DNA of 64,000 nt from Natronorubrum halophilum (lineage in GTDB: Archaea; Halobacteriota; Halobacteria; Halobacteriales; Natrialbaceae), in assembly GCF_003670115.1 (NCBI RefSeq), contig NZ_QQTY01000003.1, positions 310,001 through 374,000 on the forward strand, read 5' to 3'. Below are positions 17,763-27,294 of this stretch, piece by piece; within the stretch, counting starts at the first letter, position 1; every line of letters begins with the position of its first letter. Both the position numbers and the translations under genes were made by a program. The notes under the pieces were generated by a model. It had not been told where the DNA came from. It saw nothing but the letters and a program-made list of their open reading frames with translations, and ran no database searches.

Positions 17763-18938
17763 ATGGCACCGACGATAACGCGGATCGAGAGTCGCGAATT
17801 TCGGTACCCGCTCGAGGATATCGGGACCGATCGGAACGGATTCAATCTCGTCTACGAACCCGGAGAAACGACGTGGCGGAAGCTGTTCGGGATTCGAATC
17901 CACACGGACGTCGGAATCGTCGGCGAGTACGTCGGCGGGAACTCCCCCGGTGCAGCCCAGATCAACATGTTCGCCGACTACCTCGTCGGAAAGAACCCGC
18001 TCGAGCGCGAGAAACACTGGAGCGAGATCAAGCGGGCGCTCCGAAAGTACGACCGGATGGGCATCGGTCCGATCGACATCGCTCTCTGGGACTTCGCGGG
18101 GAAGTACTACGACGCGCCGATTCACGAGCTGCTCGGCACCTACCGCAAGTCGATTCCGGCCTACGCGTCTACCTACCACGGCGACGAAAACGGGGGGCTG
18201 GACTCGCCCGAGGCGTTCGCCGACTTCGCGGAGGACTGCCTCGAGCGCGGGTTTCCGGGCTACAAGATCCACGGCTGGGGCGGCAGCGACTCCAGCCGGG
18301 AGATCGACCGCGAGATCGAGTCGATCGTCGCCGTCGGCGAGCGCGTCGGCGACGCGATGGACCTCATGTTCGATCCGGCCTGCGAATACGAGACGTTCGC
18401 CGACGCGCTCACGGTCGGGCGCGCGCTCGACGAACAGGGTTTCCTCTGGTACGAAGACCCCTACCGAGACGGCGGCATCTCCCAGCAGGGACACCGTCGG
18501 CTCCGAGAGCGACTCGACACCCCGATTTTGCAGACGGAACACATCCGGGGCCTCGAGTCCCACGCCGACTTCGTCGTCGGCGACGGCACCGATTTCGTCC
18601 GCGCGGATCCGGAGTACGACGCGGGCATCACCGGGGCGATGAAGATCGTCCACATGGCCGAGGCATTCGGGCTCGACGTCGAGTTCCACGCCCCCGGACC
18701 GGCACAGCGCCACTGCATCGCCGCGACGCGGAACACGAACTACTACGAGTTGGCGCTCGTTCATCCGAACTGTCAAAACACGCAGCCGCCGGTCTACGAG
18801 GGCGGGTACTCGGATATGATCGATACGGTCGACGATCGAGGCCACGTCATCGTGCCCGACGGTCCGGGACTCGGCGTCGACTACGACTGGGACTACATCG
18901 AGGAGAACCAGACCGGTTCCCTGCACGTATACGAGTGA
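17763..18938 (+). CDS. Enolase-superfamily (mandelate racemase-like) acid-sugar dehydratase
   Basis: The 391-aa protein has the two-domain mandelate racemase layout. Likely catalytic and metal residues are visible: K-x-H at Lys168 and His170, metal ligands Asp204 (FDPACEY), Glu231 (YEDPY) and Glu259 (TEH), and a C-terminal general base His309 (EFHAPG). Such enzymes abstract an alpha proton from a carboxylate and usually dehydrate or racemise an acid sugar. Which one cannot be told from sequence alone. It is followed after 6 bp by a Gfo/Idh/MocA gene, so both probably serve one sugar-acid pathway. Confidence 0.85.
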   Translation: MAPTITRIESREFRYPLEDIGTDRNGFNLVYEPGETTWRKLFGIRIHTDVGIVGEYVGGNSPGAAQINMFADYLVGKNPLEREKHWSEIKRALRKYDRMGIGPIDIALWDFAGKYYDAPIHELLGTYRKSIPAYASTYHGDENGGLDSPEAFADFAEDCLERGFPGYKIHGWGGSDSSREIDREIESIVAVGERVGDAMDLMFDPACEYETFADALTVGRALDEQGFLWYEDPYRDGGISQQGHRRLRERLDTPILQTEHIRGLESHADFVVGDGTDFVRADPEYDAGITGAMKIVHMAEAFGLDVEFHAPGPAQRHCIAATRNTNYYELALVHPNCQNTQPPVYEGGYSDMIDTVDDRGHVIVPDGPGLGVDYDWDYIEENQTGSLHVYE

Positions 18939-18944
18939 TTACAG

Positions 18945-20042
18945 ATGACCTACACCGCAGGCATCATCGGGACCGGGGGCATCGCCGGCATGGGGATCCT
19001 CGGCATGCACGACGAATCGCAGATCGGGCGGGAGAAGATCGAGGCCAGCCACGCCGGCGGCTTCGACGCCCAACCGGAGATCGATCTCGTCGCGGGAGCC
19101 GACGTCGACGAGGCGAAACTCGAGCGGTTTAGCGATGCGTGGGGGATCGATCCAGACCGGCGCTACGCCGATCCCGAAGCGATGCTCGCGTCGGAATCGC
19201 TCGATATCGTATCGGTCTGTACGCCGTCGTACCTCCACCACGAGCACGTTATCGATGCCGCACGGTCTGCCGCGGACCCCGACTTGATCTGGTGTGAGAA
19301 ACCGATCGCGACCGAGGTCACGGCGGCCCGCGATATGATCGATGTCTGTGTGGAAACGGAGACGGAACTGCTCATCAATCACTCGTTTCGGTTCACCGAC
19401 AAGCTCCAGCGGCTTCGGACGCTCATCCAGGACGAGGAGATACTCGGCGACCCCCAGTCGGTGACGACGCAGTTCCGCATGGAGTTGCTTCGCAATTCCA
19501 CTCACCTGCTCGATACCCTCGTCTACCTCCTCGACGCCCGCGCGGAGACCGTCTCGGGTTACATCACCGGCGAGAACGAGGCCGTCGAGAGTCTCGAGGC
19601 CGGCTCGCAGGTCGACGACGCCGGCGGCGGCGGGTTCGTCGTCATGGACGACGGCACGTTCGTTACCGTCGACTGTACGATTCCCCGCGACAGTTCGTCG
19701 ATGACGCTCCAGTTCATCGGTAGCGAGGGAAAACTGTACCTGAACAACGACGACGGCGAGTGGCGCTACTGGCGACTCGAGGACGGTACCCACGTCGAGG
19801 AGCCGCTGCCGGGGATCGACGGCGCGTGGACCTGGGAGGACGACTACGAGCGAGCGTTCGCCAACGCGGCCGCTCATATCGTCGACGTCCTCGACGGGCG
19901 AGCGACGAACGGGTCGACGGGCGAAGAAGCGACGCGCAGTCTCGAGATCATCATCGGCCTGTACCTCTCACATTACACGGGCGGGCAAGTCGACATTCCC
20001 CTGGCCCGGCCGCTACGCGACGTCCGCGTCACGTCGTGGTAA
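18945..20042 (+). CDS. Gfo/Idh/MocA family oxidoreductase
   Basis: The 365-aa protein begins with a Rossmann nucleotide motif (GTGGIAGMG, residues 9-17) and carries the EKP signature at Glu118-Lys119-Pro120 (CEKPIAT), typical of NAD(P)-dependent sugar dehydrogenases of this family. The C-terminal alpha/beta substrate domain follows. It lies 6 bp after the enolase-superfamily gene and is surely co-transcribed. A role in oxidising or reducing a sugar or cyclitol before or after dehydration is inferred. Confidence 0.88.
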   Translation: MTYTAGIIGTGGIAGMGILGMHDESQIGREKIEASHAGGFDAQPEIDLVAGADVDEAKLERFSDAWGIDPDRRYADPEAMLASESLDIVSVCTPSYLHHEHVIDAARSAADPDLIWCEKPIATEVTAARDMIDVCVETETELLINHSFRFTDKLQRLRTLIQDEEILGDPQSVTTQFRMELLRNSTHLLDTLVYLLDARAETVSGYITGENEAVESLEAGSQVDDAGGGGFVVMDDGTFVTVDCTIPRDSSSMTLQFIGSEGKLYLNNDDGEWRYWRLEDGTHVEEPLPGIDGAWTWEDDYERAFANAAAHIVDVLDGRATNGSTGEEATRSLEIIIGLYLSHYTGGQVDIPLARPLRDVRVTSW

Positions 20043-20824
20043 CGGCCCCATCGGAGTCGAACGCCTTCCTCGTCGACACTTGGCGAAACCTTCACTTTGA
20101 AAACATTTTATAACGTGTGTCGAAAATCTGAACTATATCGCGGAGTACCGACTCGAGTGAGCGGACCTCGTTCGGAACCGCCACTGCGGGTTCTCGCCGC
20201 CGCTCACCCGCACGACTGTGCCTACGATGTACGAGGCGGAGTCGCTACAGCGGAACGGAACCGCATCGATGATATCGGCCGGCCGACCGAGATGGCCGAG
20301 TGGGGAATTGCGCCCGAGGGGGGCGGACACGTCGAGGGCCGCCGATGTGCAGCGGCACCGATATGCAGTAATGCGGACCGCGTTATCGAGGCGCTCTCGA
20401 TCTCGGGCCGACGACGCGAATCCAGGACGAACGACTCGAGGAAGGGATTCCGTCGCTGCTCGAACGGGCGACGGGCGTAATCGAATTCGACACCATACAT
20501 AACAAACCACTATACATATATTATTCTGACAAGAACGTTAAACTCTCAATTAATTTCCTACCGGAGCCATTGTTGACCACATATATGGATCGTCTAACTC
20601 GATAAACATCGAACCGATAATAACGGTACTCCGATCGGTTCGTTCGGAGAAAGTGCACCGAACAGGAGTGCACTCCGGTCGCCGTCTCCGACGGTCACCG
20701 CCCACAGCGTCCCTCCGTCTGTGCTGAAACGAGCGATCTTAGCCGGCGACGGTCTCCGACCCGTAGTCTCGTTCTCGACTCTACTCGAGCCCGAGACAAA
20801 AGAGCGGTGTACGATCCGATCAGG
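20043..20824. other. Intergenic region between sugar and ring-cleavage genes
   Basis: No supportable gene lies in these 780 bp. The genes at both ends point into it. The middle (about 20500-20600) is markedly AT-rich. A 9-bp inverted repeat at 20610-20642 may be a terminator. Confidence 0.5.
20610..20642. terminator. Inverted repeat between convergent genes
   Basis: CGAACCGAT and ATCGGTTCG are exact inverted copies separated by 15 nt, placed between two convergent genes. This is a possible bidirectional terminator hairpin, though haloarchaeal terminators are often just T-rich. Confidence 0.3.
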
Positions 20825-21781
20825 TCAGTTGGTCTCGAGCGGCGGCAGCATTTCGTTGATGCGTTCGACGTCGACCTCGAGCCAGTCGGGAACTTTGAGT
20901 TCGTCGCCGTAGTCTTCGGGATCCTGATCGATGGTGAAGCCGGGGCCGTCGGTCGCGTACTCGAAGATGGCTCCACCGGGTTCGGTGATGTACCGCGAAT
21001 GGAAGTAGTCGCGATCCTTCGTCGAGGTAGTGATGTAGCCGTTTTCGCGGAGCCGGTCGCTGATTTCGTCCTGTTCCCAGCCGTTGGCGACGCGGAAGGC
21101 GACGTGAAGGTAGGTGCCGATTCCCATTCGACCCTGCGGTGCGTTCGGGCGAATGAGGACGTCGATCGTCGTCGCACACGGCGCGTCGCCGGGCGCTTCG
21201 TAGCGGATGCGGTCGCCCGCCTGCGGATGGGTCGCTTCGCCGACGCGGTCCCACCCCATCGTCTCGAGGACGTCCATGGTGCCGGCGGGGTCGTTCGAGT
21301 GCAGCGTCGTGTTGAACATCCCGCGGATGCCGTGTTCGGCGGGGACGTCGCTGCCGTCAGTCCACGGTTCGATGTCGGACTCACCGGTGACAAGTTCGAA
21401 CGGGAGACCGTCGGGATCCGTGAATTCGACGGCGGTTTCGTCGAAGCGTTCGTCGACCGTGAACTCGATATCGTGTTCTTCGAAGCGATCGGTCCAGTAG
21501 TCGACCGATCCGTCGGGGATCGTCAGGCCGACCGAGCGCATCATTCCCTTGCCGACCATGCCCGCTTCCATGGGCATGTTGGTCATCGGGAAGTAGGTCA
21601 CGATGGTGCCGGGCGTCCCTTCTTCATCTCCGTAGTAGAGGTGGTAGATTTTCTCGGGGACGTCGAAGCGAACCGTTCGCTTGACGAAGCGCATCCCGAG
21701 GACGTTCGTAAAGAAGTCGTAGTTCTCCTGTGGATCGTCACAGAACGCTGTCACGTGGTGTATTCCTGGAATCTCTGGCAT
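20825..21781 (-). CDS. Ring-cleaving dioxygenase, tandem VOC domains, copy 1
   Basis: The 318-aa protein has two vicinal-oxygen-chelate domains in tandem: GIHHVTAFCDDPQENYDFFT at the N-terminus and the second starting near GMFNTTLHSNDPAGTMDVLE. This matches the LinE/PcpA/MhqO type of Fe(II)-dependent hydroquinone or catechol ring-cleavage dioxygenases. I start it at MPEIPG (ATG 21779-21781) because the TATA-like ATTTTAGG at 21811-21820 is 30 bp upstream; an ATG at 21796 is too close to that box. A copy with only about 10 amino-acid differences lies at 29746-30702. Confidence 0.87.
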   Translation of the reverse strand: MPEIPGIHHVTAFCDDPQENYDFFTNVLGMRFVKRTVRFDVPEKIYHLYYGDEEGTPGTIVTYFPMTNMPMEAGMVGKGMMRSVGLTIPDGSVDYWTDRFEEHDIEFTVDERFDETAVEFTDPDGLPFELVTGESDIEPWTDGSDVPAEHGIRGMFNTTLHSNDPAGTMDVLETMGWDRVGEATHPQAGDRIRYEAPGDAPCATTIDVLIRPNAPQGRMGIGTYLHVAFRVANGWEQDEISDRLRENGYITTSTKDRDYFHSRYITEPGGAIFEYATDGPGFTIDQDPEDYGDELKVPDWLEVDVERINEMLPPLETN

Positions 21782-22028
21782 GGTATGGTTCATCATTACA
21801 TTTAGAGGGAATCCTAAAATAGTTTTCTCCGAAATATCGACCAGTTAGGTTCCTGTTACCGCTTTTTGGATAGTCTCAACCGATCGACTTCTGGAAGTTT
21901 TGCGTTTCATCTGCGGTCTTCTCAGGACAGTGACTATCGAGGTAGGGGAAGTCGGGGTGAAACGAGTCAAGAAGGGAACTGGACGAGAGGACGTATCGAT
22001 ACGAACAGGACTCGTTCCCCTAAACATA

Positions 22029-22034
22029 TTTATC
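22029..22034 (+). promoter_or_regulatory. TATA box of the esterase gene
   Basis: TTTATC is 30 bp upstream of the ATG at 22059 and supports that start over the one at 22041. Confidence 0.5.
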
Positions 22035-22058
22035 GAATGAGTGTCTTGGTACAGTGTG

Positions 22059-22997
22059 ATGCGTGCACAAGAGCCACACCCGCAGTTACAGGCGTTCGTC
22101 GAAGAGTCAGAAGACGCACCGGCGTTTCACGAGCTGCCGGTCGAGGAGGTCCGAGCGATCACCGACGACGTGTTCGCGGTCGAGGAACCCGAACCGGTCG
22201 GAGACGTTATCGACCGAACCATCGATGGACCCGGCGGCGACCTTTCGCTCCGGATCTACCTTCCGGACGGGCAAGAGCCGTTCGCGGTGACGATGTTCTT
22301 CCACGGCGGCGGCTTCGTCGCCGGCGGACTCGAGAGTCACGACCAGTTCTGTCGGACGTTCGTAAACACCGCGGACGTCGCCGTCGTCGCGGTCGACTAC
22401 CGACTCGCACCGGAACACCCCTTCCCGGCGGCCGTCGAGGACGCGTACGCGGCGACGGAGTGGGTCGCCGAGAACGCGACGGAATTCGGTTGCGACCCCG
22501 ACGAACTCGCCGTCGCCGGCGATTCGGCCGGCGGGAACCTCGCGGCGGTCGTTGCACGCATGGCTCGAGACCGCGGCGGCCCCGACATCGCCTATCAGGT
22601 GCTTCTCTATCCGCCGGTCTCCCATCACCAGGACTGGGGCTCGATCGACGAGAACGGAGAGGGATACTTCATCACGAAGGCTGACCTGGCTTGGTTCGAC
22701 GAGCAGTACTTCGAACACGAAATCGATGCGATGAACGTTTACGCGGCTCCGCTCTTGTCTTTCGACCTCGAAGGGCTGCCTTCCGCGACGGTCGTCACGG
22801 GCGGATTCGATCCCCTCCGCGATGAGGGGTTCGCATACGTCGAGCGACTGGAGGAAGCCGGTGTCGACGTCTCCCACTACCACTACGACGACGCCATCCA
22901 CGCCTTCGTCCAGTTAGCCGCGGAGCCGTTCGAGTTCGAGCGATCGCAGGAAGCGCTCGCTGATATCGCCGACGACCTCCGAACCGCTCTCGAGTGA
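22059..22997 (+). CDS. HSL-family alpha/beta hydrolase (carboxylesterase)
   Basis: The 312-aa protein is a hormone-sensitive-lipase-type esterase. HGGG at residues 82-85 forms the oxyanion hole, the nucleophile Ser156 sits in GDSAGG, and the triad is completed by Asp251 (GGFDPLRDEG) and His281 (DAIHAF). It would hydrolyse carboxyl esters or lactones in the cytoplasm. It is divergent from the ring-cleaving dioxygenase and convergent with the FAH-family gene. A deleted copy of the same family lies at 44843-45060. Confidence 0.9.
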   Translation: MRAQEPHPQLQAFVEESEDAPAFHELPVEEVRAITDDVFAVEEPEPVGDVIDRTIDGPGGDLSLRIYLPDGQEPFAVTMFFHGGGFVAGGLESHDQFCRTFVNTADVAVVAVDYRLAPEHPFPAAVEDAYAATEWVAENATEFGCDPDELAVAGDSAGGNLAAVVARMARDRGGPDIAYQVLLYPPVSHHQDWGSIDENGEGYFITKADLAWFDEQYFEHEIDAMNVYAAPLLSFDLEGLPSATVVTGGFDPLRDEGFAYVERLEEAGVDVSHYHYDDAIHAFVQLAAEPFEFERSQEALADIADDLRTALE

Positions 22998-23067
22998 GAG
23001 CGTCAAAACCGTCGGTCGCGGTTCAAGTGTGTCGTTTCTGGACGCCGATTCGACACCGAATACTCGG

Positions 23068-23955
23068 CTACCGCTGCCGACACGTGTTCGTCAGTTCGCC
23101 GACGCCGTCGATGCCGATGGTTACCGTCGTTCCGTCGTCCAGGAGAACCGGCGGGTCGCGGTAGACGCCGACGCCCGGCGGCGTCCCGGTGAAGATGAGG
23201 TCGCCGGGAGTGAGCGTGAAGGCCCGACTGCAAAACGAGACGAGTTCGTCGATCCCGAAGATGAGGTTCGCCGTCGTCGAGTCCTGGAGTCGTTCGCCGT
23301 CGATTTCGGCCCAGATGTCGAGGTCGTGCGGATCGTCGATCTCCTCGAGCGTGACCAGCTCCGGGCCGGTGGGCGCGAACGTGTCCAGACTCTTCCCGCG
23401 AACCCACTGGCCGTCGCCGTGTTGCAGGTCGCGCGCCGAGATATCGTTCCCGACCGTGATCCCGGCGATATACTCCTCGGCGTCATCCTGGCTCACGTTT
23501 CGCGCTTCCCGGCCGATCACGACGACGAGTTCGGCCTCGTAATCCACCTGCTCGGTGTACTCCGGATCCCACGCGATCTCGTCGCCGGGTCCCGTCACCG
23601 CCGTCGGAAACTTCGAAAATAGGACCGGTTCGTCGGGGATCGGGTTGTCGCCTTCCTCGGCGTGATCCTCGTAATTCAGTCCGACGCACACGACCTTCTG
23701 CGGGTCGTCGACGGGCGCGTGTCGCGTGAGTTCGTCGAGCTTGTAGCGATTCGTGCCGGTCTCCGTCGCGTACTCGATCGCGAGTGATACCTTCTCCTTC
23801 CAGTTCCATTCCTCGAGGAGGGCCGAGAGGGTCCGTGGGATATCGACCCCCGCTGCCGTTCCGGACGAGGGGAGGTTCACGACGGTGTCGTCGTCGACGA
23901 GTGCGCCGCACCACCGCTGTTCGGTTTCTCCCGCGCTGAATTGCCCGATTCTCAT
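23068..23955 (-). CDS. Fumarylacetoacetate hydrolase (FAH) family protein
   Basis: The 295-aa protein carries the FAH fold motifs GLNYEDHAEE, the metal-binding DYEAELVVVIG and GNDISARDLQ, followed by the LIFTGTPPGVG loop. Members hydrolyse carbon-carbon bonds or decarboxylate and hydrate ring-cleavage products, using Mg or Mn. I start at MRIGQFSAGE (ATG 23953-23955). The longer frame to 24096 lacks support, and a TATA-like TTAAGTACC sits about 28 bp upstream. Next to ring-cleaving dioxygenases it probably processes a cleavage product. A gutted paralog lies at 24580-24765. Confidence 0.87.
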   Translation of the reverse strand: MRIGQFSAGETEQRWCGALVDDDTVVNLPSSGTAAGVDIPRTLSALLEEWNWKEKVSLAIEYATETGTNRYKLDELTRHAPVDDPQKVVCVGLNYEDHAEEGDNPIPDEPVLFSKFPTAVTGPGDEIAWDPEYTEQVDYEAELVVVIGREARNVSQDDAEEYIAGITVGNDISARDLQHGDGQWVRGKSLDTFAPTGPELVTLEEIDDPHDLDIWAEIDGERLQDSTTANLIFGIDELVSFCSRAFTLTPGDLIFTGTPPGVGVYRDPPVLLDDGTTVTIGIDGVGELTNTCRQR

Positions 23956-24148
23956 TACGACTTGAGCAACACGCCCGTGGTACTTAATCCCAATGCTGGG
24001 AACGGGTGACGTCGTCTCGCGAGAGCCGACAGTAACTCTCGCCGTAAGATGTATAGTGTTAACAGTGCTTATAGTAGAACGATGTTCACCGTTCACGACC
24101 AGCGGCCGAACGTGTCAGACGGAACGCGATCGCTACGGGGGGGAGCCA

Positions 24149-24556
24149 ATGGCGCTTGAAGGAGAGTTCCTGCTAGCCGGGCGGCTCCTGCTCGGCTTCC
24201 TGTTCCTGTACAACGGGTACAACCACTTCGCTGATTACGAGGGGCGAGTCGGATACGCGCAGTACAAGGGTATGTTCGCTCCATCACTGTCGGTGATCTC
24301 GTCGGGAGTCGTCCTCGTCCTCGGCTCTCTGGGGATCATTTTCGGGGTGTATCCGGTGATTTCCGCGGGAGCACTCGCCACGTTCCTCATCGTTGCGACG
24401 CCACTGTTCCACGATTTCTGGAACGCATCCGGAGAGGACCGGCAGAACGAACTGAACCACTTCCTGAAGAACGTCGGCCTGCTCGGCGGAACTCTGGTTC
24501 TGCTGTCGACGGGCGGCGAAGCGTGGGCCTATTCTGTGAACGTGGGTCTGTTCTGA
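24149..24556 (+). CDS. DoxX-family membrane protein
   Basis: The 135-aa product has four hydrophobic segments and the DoxX opening GRLLLGFLFLYNGYNHFADY. DoxX-family proteins are small membrane proteins, some tied to quinone reduction or redox balance. The exact function here is unknown. The start at 24149 is marked by a purine-rich Shine-Dalgarno-like GGGGGGAG just upstream; the longer frame beginning at 23993 is not needed. It may supply electron transfer for the oxygenases nearby, which is a guess from context. Confidence 0.8.
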   Translation: MALEGEFLLAGRLLLGFLFLYNGYNHFADYEGRVGYAQYKGMFAPSLSVISSGVVLVLGSLGIIFGVYPVISAGALATFLIVATPLFHDFWNASGEDRQNELNHFLKNVGLLGGTLVLLSTGGEAWAYSVNVGLF

Positions 24557-24579
24557 AGACGAACGGGGACTGAAACACG

Positions 24580-24765
24580 ATCGGATTCGGACAGTTCGAA
24601 TCGAACGGACGCGAACGGTACCGGGCGGGCGTCGTTTCGGACGACGAGATCTACATCTGAACGAAAGTCCGCGACCCAAAGGTGCTTCTCACCGACGGCG
24701 ACACCGCAACGATCGGTATCGATGGGGTCAGTGAACTTATAAACACCTGCCGGTACACTAGCTGA
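24580..24765 (+). pseudogene. FAH-family remnant with its middle deleted
   Basis: The first part reads IGFGQFESNGRERYRAGVVS DDEIY, the FAH N-terminus without its ATG. After an in-frame stop near 24657 the sequence jumps to VLLTDGDTATIGIDGVSELI NTCR and a stop at 24763-24765. That ending matches the C-terminus of the intact FAH gene at 23068-23955. About 220 codons are gone between the two ends. The TATA box of the next gene lies inside this remnant. Confidence 0.75.
24736..24744 (+). promoter_or_regulatory. TATA box of the TatD-family gene, inside FAH remnant
   Basis: CTTATAAAC is about 30 bp upstream of the ATG at 24768. The same bases encode the last residues of the FAH remnant (ELINT), so the promoter arose from or was kept within a dead gene. 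Confidence 0.5.
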
Positions 24766-24767
24766 CC

Positions 24768-25763
24768 ATGACACGGAAGTATCCCACGCGGCGTCCGACG
24801 GATGCCGAGTACAGTCTCGAGGAGAGCGAACCGATTCCGCCGGAACTGACCAGCATGCCGTGGATAGACATTCACAACCACGCCCATACGCTCTCGTGGA
24901 ACGAGCGCGAGAAGTTCGCGATCAGCGGCTGTCGGTCGATGGTGATGATGGCCGCGGCGTACTACTGGACGCCCTACAAGCCCGTAGCGCCGGAGGACGT
25001 CCGATACCTCTGGGACGATGCGCTCAGCCGACTCGCACAGATCCGGGAATCGCATCTGCTGGACGCGAACGTCGGTATCGGGATCCACACCGGAGCGCGC
25101 GTCGAGAACTACGAGGATCTCCTCGACGTCCTGCCGGACTACTGCGAACTCGAGGAGGTCGCTGCGATCGGAGAGATCGGCATCACCGAGGCACAACACG
25201 TCGCCGGCTGGGATCTGGAGAGCCAGAAAGACGTCACGAGACGGCAACTCGAGATCGCCGCGGACCACGATCTCCCGGCGATCCTACACACGCCCGCCGA
25301 TCTCGAGGACGTCGATTTCCCGGATCGAGTGCGCGGAGATATCCCGGGGTACGAACTGGACCTCTCCCTGCAACAGGAGCCGGTCCTGACGTTGGACTAT
25401 CCGAAACGGGAAGCGATCGAGATCGACATCGACCTGAAAGACGACGCGGGACTGCCGGACGAGCAACTGGTGTTGTCCCACGCGGACAAGAAAATCGCGC
25501 CGTACGTCCTGGAGAACACCGATTGCTACCTCAGCTTTACCGTCAGCTACCCGTGGCTGCTCGGCGTCACGCCCACCGACGTCGCCGAAGTGATCGCGGA
25601 ATACGGTCCGGATCGTATCCTGGTCGAAACCGACAGCGCGGGCGTACTCCGGAGCGACGTGTTCGCCTTCAAGCGGACGATCCTCGAGATGTACCGGATG
25701 GGGCTCGACGTCGAGACGATTCGGCAAGTGGTGTACGAGAATCCCCGCGACGTTCTCGACTGA
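24768..25763 (+). CDS. TatD-family metal-dependent hydrolase, copy 1
   Basis: The 331-aa protein has the amidohydrolase-type metal ligands of the TatD family: HNHAH near the N-terminus, GEIG, LHTP, LSHAD and VETDS. TatD proteins are best known as DNases, but relatives act as hydrolases or lactonases. Within this catabolic island a small-molecule hydrolase is at least as likely. A paralog with the same WIDxHNHAHTLSW and CRSM motifs lies at 48742-49746. The start is supported by the TATA box at 24736. Confidence 0.83.
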   Translation: MTRKYPTRRPTDAEYSLEESEPIPPELTSMPWIDIHNHAHTLSWNEREKFAISGCRSMVMMAAAYYWTPYKPVAPEDVRYLWDDALSRLAQIRESHLLDANVGIGIHTGARVENYEDLLDVLPDYCELEEVAAIGEIGITEAQHVAGWDLESQKDVTRRQLEIAADHDLPAILHTPADLEDVDFPDRVRGDIPGYELDLSLQQEPVLTLDYPKREAIEIDIDLKDDAGLPDEQLVLSHADKKIAPYVLENTDCYLSFTVSYPWLLGVTPTDVAEVIAEYGPDRILVETDSAGVLRSDVFAFKRTILEMYRMGLDVETIRQVVYENPRDVLD

Positions 25764-26145
25764 TCGACGAGTCGTTCAGCTCCCGTCCGGTTCGTTCTCG
25801 AACCGTATCCGACGGTCACTGTCTTCGAAGAAGGTCATCGGATTCGACTTGACGGCTCGTCTTCTCGAACGCTCCGCGATACGAAGTCGATCGAAACACG
25901 GGAGATCGGTTACCCACCGTTCCGCGGTAACAGGCGCGAAGAATCCGGTTACATCCGTAAACGTCGTTCATCCAGTCCCACGGATTAGGATTGGTTGTCG
26001 AGCGGTCGCGGGCCGCAACGATATTTCGAGACTCGAGACACGCTGTGAAACGAACGCAAAACGGCGGCAGTAACTGCTGGTGTCCGCAACTCGATCGACG
26101 GTTTCGATTGGTCGGTTGAGCACGGATCGTTATGCCAGGACGTAA
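25764..26145. other. Intergenic spacer, nothing recognised
   Basis: This 382-bp spacer between convergent genes contains no frame with family motifs and no clear repeat. Confidence 0.5.
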
Positions 26146-26913
26146 TCAGACCGAATGGGCGATATAGAGTTCGACCTCGTTAGTCGCCGACAACACTTCT
26201 TCGGAAACGGTCTCGACCAGATGCTCCTCCGTGAGTCGACTCGCCGGTCCCGAGACGCTCAGCGCGCCGATGACTTCCTCACTGTTGTCCATGATCGGCG
26301 CACCGATGGCGTTGACGCCCTCTGTCGTCTCCTGTTCGTTGAGCCCGTACCCCCTGTCGCGAACCGCTCGAAGCGTTTCCTCCAGTTCCGCTCGAGTCGA
26401 AATGCCGTTCTGCGTTCCGCCCGCAAACCCGTGCGTATCGACTATCTCGTCGACTCGCTCGTCCGGGAGATTGGCGAGTATCGCCTTTCCGGCCGCGCTC
26501 ACGTGTAAGGGGCCACGCCGTCCGATATGGGCACCCGTCTGGACGGCGCTTTCGCCGACCTCCGTGTAGAGGTACACTCGCTGTCCGTTCTCTTCGACAA
26601 TACACTGGGCGCGTTCCCCCGTGTTCTCTGCGAGTTGATCCACCTTCTCTTTGATCACCGGGTAGGCGGTAACGCGCTGCTGTGCGTAGCCACCCAACGT
26701 AAGAAACTGGAACCCGATGTGGTATCGGTCCTCGTCTTTCACGACGTAGTCGTACTCCTGCAGTGAAACCAGATGCCGATGAACCGTGCTCTCGGACAGT
26801 CCCACATGTTCGGACAGCTCCGCGATACTCGTACCTTCCTGTTCGCGAATTGTACCGACGATCTCGAGCGATGTTTCCGTCGTTTTCGACCGCGTTTGGA
26901 TTTTGTCCCCCAT
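26146..26913 (-). CDS. IclR-family transcriptional regulator, copy 1
   Basis: The 255-aa protein has an N-terminal winged helix-turn-helix (SIAELSEHVGLSESTVHRHL) and a C-terminal IclR effector-binding domain ending in ATNEVELYIA. IclR proteins bind DNA as dimers and sense small metabolites, often aromatic intermediates. I start at MGDKIQ (ATG 26911-26913) because the TATA-like ATTTTTATTG near 26936-26947 is too close to the ATG at 26928. It is divergent from a second IclR gene across an 825-bp spacer that holds two palindromic sites. Confidence 0.9.
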   Translation of the reverse strand: MGDKIQTRSKTTETSLEIVGTIREQEGTSIAELSEHVGLSESTVHRHLVSLQEYDYVVKDEDRYHIGFQFLTLGGYAQQRVTAYPVIKEKVDQLAENTGERAQCIVEENGQRVYLYTEVGESAVQTGAHIGRRGPLHVSAAGKAILANLPDERVDEIVDTHGFAGGTQNGISTRAELEETLRAVRDRGYGLNEQETTEGVNAIGAPIMDNSEEVIGALSVSGPASRLTEEHLVETVSEEVLSATNEVELYIAHSV

Positions 26914-27255
26914 GATACCGCTATTCATTTCCTACAATAAAAATCCTACATACTCGGAAACGGGGGCTGGCGAGGTCGAGGGAGAACCGAACAATCCATC
27001 GGCACCGTCGCTCTCCAGCGTGCGTCGGAACGACCGATCGAAGCGATACCGAGACGCTCCTATATATCCGTTATCCGCTCGTAATTGCCCTCGAGTTTCG
27101 TCCAAGTCATCGTCCGTCGCGGGCATACTGCACAGGGTCGGACGAGTCGGAAAAATACTTTTCGGCTGCGTCGGATATCGACGCTCGCGGGCCTCGTTGC
27201 TCCGGTCCGGGTCCGAGACCCACAGCAATTAGCAGTCTCATTCGAGAGGACTGCC

Positions 27256-27276
27256 ATAACAGTAGTACCACTGTTA
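27256..27276. promoter_or_regulatory. Palindromic operator-like site 3
   Basis: TAACAG, 8 nt (TAGTACCA), CTGTTA: a perfect 6-bp inverted repeat with the same TAGTAC core as site 1. It is in the spacer between the IclR genes. Confidence 0.5.
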
Positions 27277-27294
27277 CGGAAATACCCGGTTGGT

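Noticed and set aside
17724-18926. 400-aa open frame antisense to the enolase-superfamily gene
   Set aside because: It mirrors a clearly conserved gene, shows no family motifs, and long antisense frames are common in GC-rich haloarchaeal DNA.
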